DNA of 64,000 bases from assembly GCA_022354845.1 (NCBI GenBank), contig CP031970.1, positions 1,054,001 to 1,118,000 on the forward strand, in the 5' to 3' direction. The notes beneath the pieces are model-generated. The model was given only the letters and a program-made list of their open reading frames with translations, had not been told where the DNA came from and did not search any database. The stretch is from Streptococcus suis (GTDB taxonomy: Bacteria > Bacillota > Bacilli > Lactobacillales > Streptococcaceae). The stretch's first letter is position 1. Each line of letters starts with the position of its first letter. The position numbers and the translations under genes were made by a program. This document shows, one piece after another, positions 1 to 8,189 of this stretch.

Positions 1-869
1 AAATCGAACCAGAGAATCTTTGAGTCTTCATTTCCATATGATTGAGAAAGAAGTATCTGATGTCCATGAACTGCAATTCCTTGAATTTGGTCAGGAGTAT
101 CGATGATTGTCGTTGGTTGATAAGCTTCTGAGTCAAGATTTTTTCCAGTTGGATAACCCTCAGAATCCAACTGGAAAATTCCCAAATGCCCATGGTCATC
201 TTTATCAAAATATCCAACTAGTAACTTTTCTTGGTCATAAGCCATGTAGGAAGACCGTTCTATCTGACCAAGACTAACCTGAAAATCAAACTCCACAGGT
301 TTTTTAGTTTTACTAAATTGATCTGTCTTTATTGTGTTCAAATTCAAGGCTGATATTTGAGAAGTATCATCACCTTCAGTCGTTGTAATCCACAAACGAT
401 TATTTAGATGGTCGTACGCAATGCCCCCAACGTGACTTGTTGTTGGAAGAACAATTGTTTTGATGTATTTACCAGTTTTCTTATCTAATACCCAAAGAAC
501 AGAATTAAAACCACCACCATTACTATAGGCGGATATAACGACATAATCCTCTAGAAAGCTTAAACCTTGAGGTGTCATATCTTCAGTCTGATCTGAATCT
601 CCTTCTTCCTCACCTGTTGATTGTATTGTTTCAGCTTGCACTAATCCTGGTATGACATAGGTTGCCCGAATGGAGGTTGCAATGTTTTTATAGAATTCTG
701 GGTAATATTCTTCTAATTCATTATAGAACTCTTTTAAATCTTTGCTTGCTGAGTTGGTATTTGTACCGGTCTCCTCTTTATATTTTGTCCCGGTATATAG
801 AGAATATCCATAATAAAGTATAGAGCCAGTGCAAAGCAGAGCAATTATCCACCAAATAATTTTTTTCAT
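1..869 (-). CDS. Membrane-anchored extracellular beta-propeller-like protein (C-terminus beyond window)
   Basis: The frame stays open from an ATG at 869 to the window edge, giving at least 289 residues. Residues about 4-22 form one hydrophobic segment after MKK, so the protein is probably a signal-anchored or secreted protein. The rest carries repeated strand-like units (VLWVLDKKTGKYIKTI, GGIAYDHLNNRLWITT, LGIFQLDSEG) as in NHL/WD40-type propellers. AGAAAGGA lies at good spacing before the ATG. I do not recognise a specific family or substrate. It has its own predicted promoter, overlapping the terminator of the parC transcript. Function unknown; a binding or scaffold role at the cell surface is inference. 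Confidence 0.6.
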   Translation of the reverse strand, partial: MKKIIWWIIALLCTGSILYYGYSLYTGTKYKEETGTNTNSASKDLKEFYNELEEYYPEFYKNIATSIRATYVIPGLVQAETIQSTGEEEGDSDQTEDMTPQGLSFLEDYVVISAYSNGGGFNSVLWVLDKKTGKYIKTIVLPTTSHVGGIAYDHLNNRLWITTTEGDDTSQISALNLNTIKTDQFSKTKKPVEFDFQVSLGQIERSSYMAYDQEKLLVGYFDKDDHGHLGIFQLDSEGYPTGKNLDSEAYQPTTIIDTPDQIQGIAVHGHQILLSQSYGNEDSKILWFD

Positions 870-896
870 ATTGTATCCCATTCCTTTCTACACTTT

Positions 897-926
897 AGTA
901 TAACAAAAAAGATTGTCCGAAGACAA
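897..926 (-). promoter_or_regulatory. Promoter of the propeller-like gene, overlapping the upstream terminator
   Basis: On the minus strand TTGTCT (926-921) and TATACT (902-897) are separated by 18 bases. The -35 hexamer and most of the spacer lie within the terminator hairpin at 905-931. A start site would fall about 20 bases before the ATG and leave the AGAAAGGA ribosome site in the mRNA. Confidence 0.45.
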
Positions 927-931
927 TCTTT
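905..931 (-). terminator. Rho-independent terminator after parC and the small membrane peptide
   Basis: A perfect 10 bp stem (AAAGATTGTC / GACAATCTTT) with a four-base loop is followed on the minus strand by a run of six T. It is 137 bases beyond the stop of the 46-residue peptide gene. Confidence 0.8.
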
Positions 932-1067
932 GATCGGTAAACTTCAATCTATAGCTAGGTTCCAATACACCATCTATTTTGAGGAAAAACAGTTTGATGA
1001 AATAAATATATACATGATTATGTTATCAAACTTCTTCGTAACATAATTGATATCATCTAAATCCTAC

Positions 1068-1208
1068 TTAATACCAACCTAAAAAATCGTGAAGAAAAGA
1101 TTCAAATGCTGGGATGAGTTTAATAGCAATAAATACTAGAATAACTACAAATCCAATAGTAAGAGCCAACTTTGTAACAGATGACGTTTTTTTAATCCAT
1201 CCAAGCAT
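1068..1208 (-). CDS. 46-residue single-pass membrane peptide
   Basis: The ATG at 1208 follows GAGGAGG at ideal spacing, which decides this start over longer upstream options. The peptide has a short polar N-terminus (MLGWIKKTSS), one hydrophobic helix at about residues 13-32 and an aromatic end (LGWY). Its first 17 bases overlap the 3' end of parC, so it is probably translated from the parC mRNA. No family recognised. The strong ribosome site is the main reason to believe it is real. Confidence 0.6.
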   Translation of the reverse strand: MLGWIKKTSSVTKLALTIGFVVILVFIAIKLIPAFESFLHDFLGWY

Positions 1209-3645
1209 GGAATACCTCCTCATTAGAAATAGTATCCGAAATGAAACTACCATTGCTAGTCCTTTCAGAGAAACTTAGCTGAGTCACATCTACATCATAA
1301 CTTTTGCCTGTATTAGACAGGACATGGAGCACTTGCCCATTAGTTTGTTCCTCAACCTGACTCGTAAACAAATCAAAATCCCCCTGAACTGTCAAGACTG
1401 GTCCTGCCAAAAAGACACGGTGAGGTTTAGCCTTGAGTTCGCGAAGCACCTGTAAACCACGCTTGGCACGACTGGTCACAGGGATTTCCTCCGTCGCCAT
1501 CCGCTTCAAGCTACCACGATGGGTCAGAAGATAGATTGAGCTGGTATTACTGATGAAAGCCGCAACCACCACATCGTCATCCTTGAGGTTGACCGCCTTG
1601 ACACCAGCTGCCTTAGCACCGATGACTGGCACTTCTTCGATGTTAAATCGCAGAGCGTAGCCCTTCTCAGTGATGAGCATAATGTCGTCCAAAACTACAG
1701 GTGATACAGTAACAACCACATCTTCATCATCTTTGAGTTTGGCATACTTGGTTGACTTAGACTTGTAAGTCCGCCATGGAGCAAACTCCTTCCGCTCTAC
1801 ACGTTTAATTTGGCCAAATTTAGTCACCGCGAAATAAGTTCCCTCATCAAAATTCTCAACCAATTCAGCAAAGATAACCTCTTCATTGGTATCAAAATTC
1901 ATCAAGGTCTGACTCAGGTGTTCACCAATGTCCTTCCAACGAATATCTGTCAACTCATGAACAGGTCGGTAGATGACATTTCCAAGATTAGTAAAGAGCA
2001 AGAGGTGCTGAGTTGTCTTTGCATTCTGCAAGAAAATCAGTTGATCATCATCTCGCTTGCCCATTTCTTCTAGCGTTGAGGCATTGAAAGAACGAGGACT
2101 TGTCCGTTTGATATAACCTGCCTTGGTCACGCTGACAAAGGTTTCTTCTTCGACAATCAGGCTGGCAGTATCAATCTCAATCGTTTCTGCCTGAACCTGC
2201 AATTCACTCAAACGAGGGTTGCCAAACTGCTTTTTGACCTCACGCAATTCCTTCTTCATAAGATTAAACATGGTCCGCTCATCACCGATAATAGCTGCCA
2301 AGGTCTGAATCTGCTCGCGTAGGGCTGCTTCTTCATTTTCCAAGGTCACAATGTCGGTATTGGTCAAGCGGTAAAGTTGCAAGGTTACGATTGCCTCTGC
2401 CTGCTCTTCGCTGAAATCATAGCTGATTTTCAGATTTTGCTTGGCATCAGACTTGTTTTCAGATGCACGGATAAGAGCAATAACTTCATCTAAGATGGAA
2501 ATGACACGGATTAAACCCTCAACGATGTGAAGACGTTTCTCTGCCTTTTCCTTGTCGAACTTAGAACGAGCAATGATAATCTCACGGCGGTGGGCAATAT
2601 AGCTAGAAAGAATCTTCTGCAAGCCGACCTGACGCGGTGTGAAATTATCAATCGCCACCATGTTGAAGTTGTAATTGATTTGCAGATCGGTGTATTTGTA
2701 GAGATAGTTGAGAATGGTTTGCTCGTCGCTGTCTTTTTTCAGCTCAATGGCAATCCGCAGACCTGTACGGTCTGACTCGTCACGTACCTCAGCAATTCCA
2801 GGCAACTTGTTGTTGACACGGACATCATCAATCTTTTTAACCAGTACAGCCTTATTTACTTCGTACGGAATCTCCGTCACAATGATCTGTTTCTTTCCAC
2901 CCTTAAGCTGTTCAATGTCACAACGGCTACGGACTACGACACGGCCCTTTCCAGTTTCATAAGCTTTCTTAATTTCGTCAGCCCCTTGGATAATGGCACC
3001 TGTTGGGAAGTCTGGTCCAGGCAAGAACTCCATTAACTTTTCTAACTTAGCAGTAGGATGATCAATCATGTAAACAACAGCATCGATTACCTCCGCCAAA
3101 TTATGTGGCGGGATGTCAGTCGCGTACCCTGCTGAAATTCCTGTCGCTCCATTGACCAATAGATTAGGAAAGGCAGCTGGTAGCACCGTGGGTTCTTTTT
3201 CCGTATCGTCAAAGTTCCAGGCAAATGGTACTGTCTTTTTCTCGATGTCGGCCAGCAAATAACTTGCTATTTCGGACAGACGAGCCTCGGTGTAACGCAT
3301 CGCCGCAGGCGGATCGCCGTCCATGGAACCGTTGTTTCCGTGCATCTCCACCAAAATCTCGCGATTTTTCCAGTCCTGACTCATACGGACCATGGCATCA
3401 TAAATAGAGTAGTCACCGTGCGGGTGGAAATTCCCCATGATATTCCCAACTGACTTGGCAGACTTACGGTAGCCCTTGTCAAAAGTGTTGCCGTCCTTAT
3501 TCATGGAATAAAGAATCCGACGTTGCACGGGCTTGAGACCGTCACGAATATCCGGCAAAGCCCGCTCCTGAATAATGTATTTGGAGTAGCGACCAAAGCG
3601 CTCTCCCATGATGTCCTCTAGGGACATGTTTTGAATGTTTGACAT
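1192..3645 (-). CDS. parC: DNA topoisomerase IV subunit A, carrying Tyr79
   Basis: ParC (817 aa) is the breakage-reunion subunit that decatenates daughter chromosomes with ParE. The N-terminal type IIA domain has the catalytic tyrosine in AAMRYTEARL (Tyr118), followed by the C-terminal beta-pinwheel repeats. The quinolone-resistance region reads HPHGDYSIYDAM: codon 79 (3411-3409) is TAC, Tyr, where streptococcal ParC normally has Ser; Asp83 is kept. No Shine-Dalgarno precedes the ATG; a short palindromic repeat ends 3 bases upstream. parE lies 2.4 kb upstream on the same strand, separated by decayed genes. Identification is certain. The resistance phenotype is inferred from established S79F/Y data in streptococci. 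Confidence 0.97.
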   Translation of the reverse strand: MSNIQNMSLEDIMGERFGRYSKYIIQERALPDIRDGLKPVQRRILYSMNKDGNTFDKGYRKSAKSVGNIMGNFHPHGDYSIYDAMVRMSQDWKNREILVEMHGNNGSMDGDPPAAMRYTEARLSEIASYLLADIEKKTVPFAWNFDDTEKEPTVLPAAFPNLLVNGATGISAGYATDIPPHNLAEVIDAVVYMIDHPTAKLEKLMEFLPGPDFPTGAIIQGADEIKKAYETGKGRVVVRSRCDIEQLKGGKKQIIVTEIPYEVNKAVLVKKIDDVRVNNKLPGIAEVRDESDRTGLRIAIELKKDSDEQTILNYLYKYTDLQINYNFNMVAIDNFTPRQVGLQKILSSYIAHRREIIIARSKFDKEKAEKRLHIVEGLIRVISILDEVIALIRASENKSDAKQNLKISYDFSEEQAEAIVTLQLYRLTNTDIVTLENEEAALREQIQTLAAIIGDERTMFNLMKKELREVKKQFGNPRLSELQVQAETIEIDTASLIVEEETFVSVTKAGYIKRTSPRSFNASTLEEMGKRDDDQLIFLQNAKTTQHLLLFTNLGNVIYRPVHELTDIRWKDIGEHLSQTLMNFDTNEEVIFAELVENFDEGTYFAVTKFGQIKRVERKEFAPWRTYKSKSTKYAKLKDDEDVVVTVSPVVLDDIMLITEKGYALRFNIEEVPVIGAKAAGVKAVNLKDDDVVVAAFISNTSSIYLLTHRGSLKRMATEEIPVTSRAKRGLQVLRELKAKPHRVFLAGPVLTVQGDFDLFTSQVEEQTNGQVLHVLSNTGKSYDVDVTQLSFSERTSNGSFISDTISNEEVFHAWMD

Positions 3646-3648
3646 AAA

Positions 3649-3758
3649 TTAAGATACAAAGCCCATAAAAGACAAAGTCAAAATAGGAAATCGGCAGAAA
3701 ATCCTGATTTTCTAGACGATTTATCTTTTTGACACAGTCTTTAGGGCGTGTTCAGTTG
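3649..3758. repeat. Short imperfect palindromic repeat, copy A (next to parC start)
   Basis: Copy A shares with the copy at 20711-20820 the outer blocks AAGATACAAAGCCC, GTCAAAATAGGAA, ATCTTTTTGACACAG and AGGGCGTGTTCA. The two inner blocks are inverted relatives (GTCAAAATAGGAAATCG against GTCAAAAAGATAAATCG read from the other strand). The centre is a perfect stem AGAAAATC / GATTTTCT (3696-3713) with no sequence match to the centre of the other copy. The element resembles the small non-coding repeats reported in S. suis and pneumococcus; I cannot name it with certainty. Confidence 0.7.
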
Positions 3759-3785
3759 TTTCTACTAACTGAACATTCCTTTCTT

Positions 3786-4382
3786 TCACATTGTTTTGAA
3801 AAGATAAAAATTTACCTCGACATACCCCACAAACTTCCTCATATACTTGATATGAATGGTAATATTGCCCTCTAAATCATTCTCATCCCACAGTTGTAAT
3901 TCCCATGGTTAGTAGAAATTGCTCTTATTTTTGAAATAGATATGAATGCCGACTTAGCCGTCCATATCTCGCAGATACCAGTTTTTCAGACCATATCGTA
4001 CCTGCCTGTCGTCCAGACGCTCCATGACCTCTGCAATTTCTTCAGAAGTCAGAATCATACGGGCACCGAAGATATCATTCAGAATGGAATTAACAGGGTA
4101 CCCCTCTCTTCTCTCTTTAAAACGCTCAATCTTATCCAAAATCGATTCCGATGTTTTGACACGATAAAAATAAGCAATATCTTTGACATCAGCACGCATC
4201 AAATAGTCATTGATAGCCTCGTGTAAGTTAAGCCGATAAGCCCGAATAGGCTGAATAGGCACCTTGGTAAAGGTATGCTTAAGATTGACTTTTTCAACCT
4301 TACCAGTTTCAAAATAGTCCTTTGAATACTCCAGATGAATACGGTTAATTTCACTTATTAAGCGTTCAACTTTCTCTAACAT
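3786..4382 (-). pseudogene. RelA/SpoT-domain (small alarmone synthetase-like) pseudogene
   Basis: Starting at ATG 4382 (GGGGA upstream) the frame encodes RVKTSESILDKIERF and NSILNDIFGARMIL, which match the conserved R-x-K..S-I..K and D-x-x-G-x-R blocks of the RelA/SpoT nucleotidyltransferase domain. A TAA at 3956-3954 ends it after 142 residues. The same frame continues with VGIHIYFKNKSNFY, a second TAA (3911-3909), then PWELQLWDENDL up to a TGA at 3788-3786; these match the family's H-x-x-x-x and E-x-Q blocks. So a ~198-residue gene has two nonsense codons within its catalytic domain. It lies between parE and parC. Loss of (p)ppGpp synthetase activity from this copy is inferred. Confidence 0.75.
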
Positions 4383-4423
4383 CTTCTTTCCCCTTTTGAA
4401 CTCAACGAGATCATTTTCAAGAA

Positions 4424-4908
4424 TTATTTATCCAACCTCAACATGAAAATCAGAGAATCTCGATCAGGGAAGTCATAGCGAATGGGCAGTTCTTCTTTTT
4501 CAATCCGCTGGAATCCTTGCTTCTCATAAAAGCTGTGGGCAGCATAGCACTTAGATGGAGTGTCCAAGACAATACTTGTGACACCCTTTGCCTGTCAGTC
4601 AGCAACCAAAGCTTGGTAAAGCACGGCCGAAACACCCTTTTCACGACCACGAAAGTCTTGGTGAACAAAGTATTTTTTTTAAACGCAGACATGGTCTTTG
4701 ACAAGTAGTCCAATCGTACCAACCACCATATCGTCATCGGTTACGACCAGTCAAAAGTTACCACCTATCACCGTATAATAGTCCTCAATAGCATTCATAT
4801 CTGGTTGCTCTTTCAAGGACAAGTCCACCTGATTACCATAATTTTGCAGATACAAAATCAAGGCAATCACTTGATTTTATAAGGACTTTCATAAGGTATT
4901 GGTTTCAT
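4424..4908 (-). pseudogene. GNAT-family acetyltransferase pseudogene
   Basis: Read in one frame the region gives DDDMVVGTIGLLVKDHVC, YFVHQDFRGREKGVSAVLYQ, TSIVLDTPSKCYAAHSFYEK and QGFQRIEKEELP, the order of strands and the acetyl-CoA loop of a GNAT enzyme (R/Q-G-x-G/K block then A-x-x-F-Y-x-K-x-G-F). That frame is broken by TGA (4753-4751), TAA (4681-4679) and TGA (4597-4595), and the probable start ATG at 4908 is in another frame, so a frameshift also separates the N-terminus. The TAA sits beside a run of eight T on the plus strand. Substrate unknown. A non-functional remnant. Confidence 0.75.
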
Positions 4909-4941
4909 TAATACTACTTTCTTTTTTGGTAAATAGCAAAG

Positions 4942-5445
4942 CTACTCACTCATTTTCCGTTGACTTGCTTGCCAGTTTCTAAAATCATCAACGTCTGACT
5001 TAACTAGTTTCAAACAGGCATTTAAGACAAAGGCATCATCTAAGAGTCCAGGTCCAAATAGAAAATCCGGAAGGACATCTAGCGGACTAAAGAAATAAAT
5101 CAAGGCTCCAGTAATCGCTAGTAAGGTACTTTTTGGAATAGCAGTATATTCACGCTTTATAAAACTACGTAATAAAGAAATGAAACCTGGAATTGCTGCG
5201 AATTTGTCCCCACCAAAAGGTAAACGAGCCAATTTTCGTTCAGTATTTTGTAAGAAATGTTCTAATTTTCCCTCATCCGATAGTAAATTCTCTGCTCGTT
5301 GTTTTGTTTTAGATGACTTCCAACTTTCTATAGCCTGATCAAATTTTTCTTCCAGTTCTTTTTTATTCTTAAAAGGCTTGTGTATTATTGACCATTGCTG
5401 CAATCGGTCAGTTAATTGTTTTTTTATTGTTACTCGTAATGGCAT
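4942..5445 (-). CDS. DUF1232 (YkvA-like) membrane protein
   Basis: A 167-residue protein with the DUF1232 signature near residues 110-150: a hydrophobic segment followed by SPLDVLPDFLFGPGLLDDA. The N-terminal half is charged and helical. Function of the family is not established. AAGTGAGGTGAC gives a good ribosome site before the ATG. It is the only intact gene between parE and parC and starts 30 bases after the broken Fic gene, so it was probably co-transcribed with parE. Confidence 0.8.
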   Translation of the reverse strand: MPLRVTIKKQLTDRLQQWSIIHKPFKNKKELEEKFDQAIESWKSSKTKQRAENLLSDEGKLEHFLQNTERKLARLPFGGDKFAAIPGFISLLRSFIKREYTAIPKSTLLAITGALIYFFSPLDVLPDFLFGPGLLDDAFVLNACLKLVKSDVDDFRNWQASQRKMSE

Positions 5446-5475
5446 AAGTCACCTCACTTTATTTATCGTTACATT

Positions 5476-6076
5476 TTACAAGTCCTCAGTACGATAAAGG
5501 TTATAACCCTCATAGTAATAAGAATGGTCGATGCCTTTGAAATAAGTAGCCTGACCAAGATCGTCAGTCAAAGAATGTAGCAAGAGGTATTTGAGTTCAC
5601 CTGTTGATACATGACTTCTAATCATCGCATTGAAATATTCATCTTTATCAATACTATTTCAATCAACCACCTTGCCCAAACTATCCTGTAGCATAAAATC
5701 CAACCAGATACGCATACTGCGTTCATTTCCTTCTCGGAATTGATGTGCTATGTTCATATCCGCATATTTTTCAACGAATTCGTCAAAGGTTTCATGAGGC
5801 AGCTTGTCAATATAGGCCAAAGACTGCTCAAAAAAGATTCGTGGGGCGAATTGAAAATTATCTTTGGCAATATTGACATCACGAATTTTCCTTGCAAAGT
5901 CGTAAATATCCTCAAAAAAAGCCTGATGAATGTGTGCTAAACCTGCAAAAGTCTCAACTTCTATCCGGAATAACTGACTTTTTTTAACAGTTGAGCTGCT
6001 TTCTTCTTGCTGATTTGTTCTTCAAGACGAGCTAATTCAGCCGAATTTTCAATCCCCAATTTTTTTTAAAAACCAT
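5476..6076 (-). pseudogene. Fic/DOC-family protein pseudogene
   Basis: The main frame contains VETFAGLAHIHQAFFEDIYD and the Fic catalytic motif HQFREGNERSMRIW, the signature of Fic AMP-transferases (H-x-F-x-x-G-N-x-R). It is damaged three ways: a TGA at 5661-5659 where Trp or similar fits (VVD*NSID), a one-base loss in an A8 run just after the ATG (6076), and a second one-base loss in an A7 run; restoring one A at each rejoins MVFKK..LGIENSAELARLEE and AAQLLKK..SQLFRIEVET. The gene starts 22 bases after parE with a GAGGTG site. Two of the lesions are homopolymer changes, so sequencing error could account for part of the damage, but not for the stop. Confidence 0.8.
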
Positions 6077-6098
6077 ATCGCACCTCATCTTCCATAGA

Positions 6099-8048
6099 TT
6101 ATTTGGTAAATGCAGTTGCTTCTTCCAAAGTAAAGGTTACATTATCCTCAATCCACTTACGGCGTGGCTCTACCTTGTCCCCCATAAGAACAGATACACG
6201 GCGTTCCGCACGCGCCAAATCTTCAATCGTCACACGAATCAATGTTCGAGTCTCAGGGTTCATAGTCGTTTCCCAGAGCTGATCAGCATTCATTTCACCA
6301 AGACCTTTATAGCGTTGAAGGGTAGAGCCTTTGCCAAAATCCTTGCGGAGATCTTCTAGCTCTCCATCAGACCAAGCGTAGGCAATCTTTTCTGTCTTCC
6401 CTTTTCCTTTAGACATCTTATATAAAGGAGGCAATGCAATATAAACTCGCCCTGCTTCTACTAAGGGTCTCATATAGCGATAAAAGAATGTTAACAATAG
6501 CGTCTGAATATGGGCACCATCTGTATCCGCATCGGTCATGATAATAATCTTGTCATAGTTGACATCTTCCAGCGTAAAGTCTGATCCAACACCTGCACCA
6601 ATTGTATAAATCATGGTGTTGATTTCTTCGTTTTTGAGGATGTCCGCCATTTTTGCCTTGGCTGTGTTGATAACCTTACCACGCAATGGTAAAATGGCTT
6701 GGAACTTGCGGTCACGCCCCTGCTTGGCAGACCCACCGGCTGAGTCCCCCTCGACCAGAAAGAGTTCGTTTTTAGCAGGATTTTTTGATTGCGCCGGGGT
6801 TAATTTCCCAGATAATAGCCCCTTATCCTTCTTATTTTTCTTACCATTTCGAGATTCATCACGGGCTTTACGTGCTGCTTCACGGGCATCACGCGCTTTT
6901 ATAGCCTTACGCACTAAGTTTGATGCTAAATCGCCATTTTCTAAGAGAAAGAACGTTAATTTCTCTGAAACGATTCCATCTACAATCGGACGGGCAAGCG
7001 GGCTTCCAAGTTTATCTTTAGTTTGACCTTCAAATTGAAGATGTTCTTCCGGAATGAGAACTGACAAGACAGCTGACAAGCCTTCACGGTAATCAGAGCC
7101 TTCCAGGTTTTTATCTTTTTCTTTTAACAAACCTGTCTTGCGCGCATAGTCATTCAATGCCTTGGTAATAGCTAGTTTCAATCCTGTCTCATGAGTACCA
7201 CCATCCTTGGTGCGAACATTGTTTACAAATGAGAGTATGTTATCTGAATAGCCATCATTGTACTGCATGGCAACTTGTACTTGAAAACCAGATTCTTCAC
7301 CTTCAAAATAGAAGACTGGTGTCAGAGTTTCCTTGTCTTCATTTAAATAAGATACAAAATCCTGAACACCATTTTCGTAGTGATACTCTTCTTGTTCACC
7401 AGTTCGCTCATCTGTCAAGGTCATCGTCACTTGCTTGAGCAAGAAGGCAGATTCCTTCAACCTCTCTGCAATGGTATTAAATTTAAAATCAATTGTAGAG
7501 AAAATGGTATCGTCAGGCATAAAGGTAACTTTGGTACCTGTTTTTGATTTTGGTGCTCTACCAATTTTTTTCAAGGTAGTAACAGGCTTACCCCCCTGCT
7601 CAAAGCGTTGTTTATATACTGCACCTTCACGGGTAATTTCCACTTCTAACCAACTAGATAGGGCATTAACCACCGAAGAACCAACCCCATGCAGACCACC
7701 TGACGTTTTATACCCACCCTGGCCAAACTTACCACCTGCATGGAGAACGGTGAAGATGACTTCAACTGTTGGCTTGCCTGTAGCATGCATACCAACTGGC
7801 ATACCGCGACCACAGTCTGTTACGGATAAACTCCCATCTTTAAGAATCGTTACTTCAATTCTATTCCCGAATCCAGACAATGCTTCATCTACTGCATTAT
7901 CGACAATCTCCCAGACCATATGGTGTAGACCGTTGCCATCTGTTGATCCGATATACATCCCGGGACGTTTACGAACAGCATCTAGTCCTTCCAAGACCTG
8001 AATGGCGTCATCGTTATAATTATTAATATCAATCTCTTTCTTAGCCAA
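6099..8048 (-). CDS. parE: DNA topoisomerase IV subunit B
   Basis: ParE (649 aa) supplies the ATPase of topoisomerase IV. Visible are the GHKL ATP site (EIVDNAVDEAL, GRGMPVGMH, GGLHGVGSSVVNAL), the transducer domain, and the TOPRIM/QRDR region (LVEGDSAGGSAKQGRDR, PLRGKVINTAKAKM, IIMTDADTDGAH). It starts with TTG at 8048 after GGAGGTCAAAT, giving MAKKEIDINN. The downstream Fic remnant follows by 22 bases. plsY is divergent. Length and motifs are normal for the family and I see no lesion. Confidence 0.97.
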   Translation of the reverse strand: MAKKEIDINNYNDDAIQVLEGLDAVRKRPGMYIGSTDGNGLHHMVWEIVDNAVDEALSGFGNRIEVTILKDGSLSVTDCGRGMPVGMHATGKPTVEVIFTVLHAGGKFGQGGYKTSGGLHGVGSSVVNALSSWLEVEITREGAVYKQRFEQGGKPVTTLKKIGRAPKSKTGTKVTFMPDDTIFSTIDFKFNTIAERLKESAFLLKQVTMTLTDERTGEQEEYHYENGVQDFVSYLNEDKETLTPVFYFEGEESGFQVQVAMQYNDGYSDNILSFVNNVRTKDGGTHETGLKLAITKALNDYARKTGLLKEKDKNLEGSDYREGLSAVLSVLIPEEHLQFEGQTKDKLGSPLARPIVDGIVSEKLTFFLLENGDLASNLVRKAIKARDAREAARKARDESRNGKKNKKDKGLLSGKLTPAQSKNPAKNELFLVEGDSAGGSAKQGRDRKFQAILPLRGKVINTAKAKMADILKNEEINTMIYTIGAGVGSDFTLEDVNYDKIIIMTDADTDGAHIQTLLLTFFYRYMRPLVEAGRVYIALPPLYKMSKGKGKTEKIAYAWSDGELEDLRKDFGKGSTLQRYKGLGEMNADQLWETTMNPETRTLIRVTIEDLARAERRVSVLMGDKVEPRRKWIEDNVTFTLEEATAFTK

Positions 8049-8174
8049 ATTTGACCTCCATACTTATCATCTTTTCTATATTACAAGTTTTTTTGTATTT
8101 TTGCAAAATATTTCTGTTCTTTTCCGGTGCAACAAGATAATTATTATCCAATTCAAAATTCTTGATAAAAAATA

Positions 8175-8183
8175 TGCTATAAT
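8175..8183 (+). promoter_or_regulatory. Extended -10 promoter for plsY, predicting a leaderless mRNA
   Basis: TGCTATAAT is a perfect extended -10 element. Only six bases (GAAACT) separate it from the plsY ATG, so the expected start site, seven bases downstream, is the A of the ATG. No clear -35 and no Shine-Dalgarno are present. Confidence 0.6.
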
Positions 8184-8189
8184 GAAACT

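Noticed and set aside
4450..4737. A 95-codon minus-strand frame
   Set aside because: It is the wrong frame of the GNAT pseudogene; the recognisable motifs are in the neighbouring frame.
6613..8001. Plus-strand frames of 137 and 188 codons inside parE
   Set aside because: They are antisense shadows of parE with no ribosome sites or family features.
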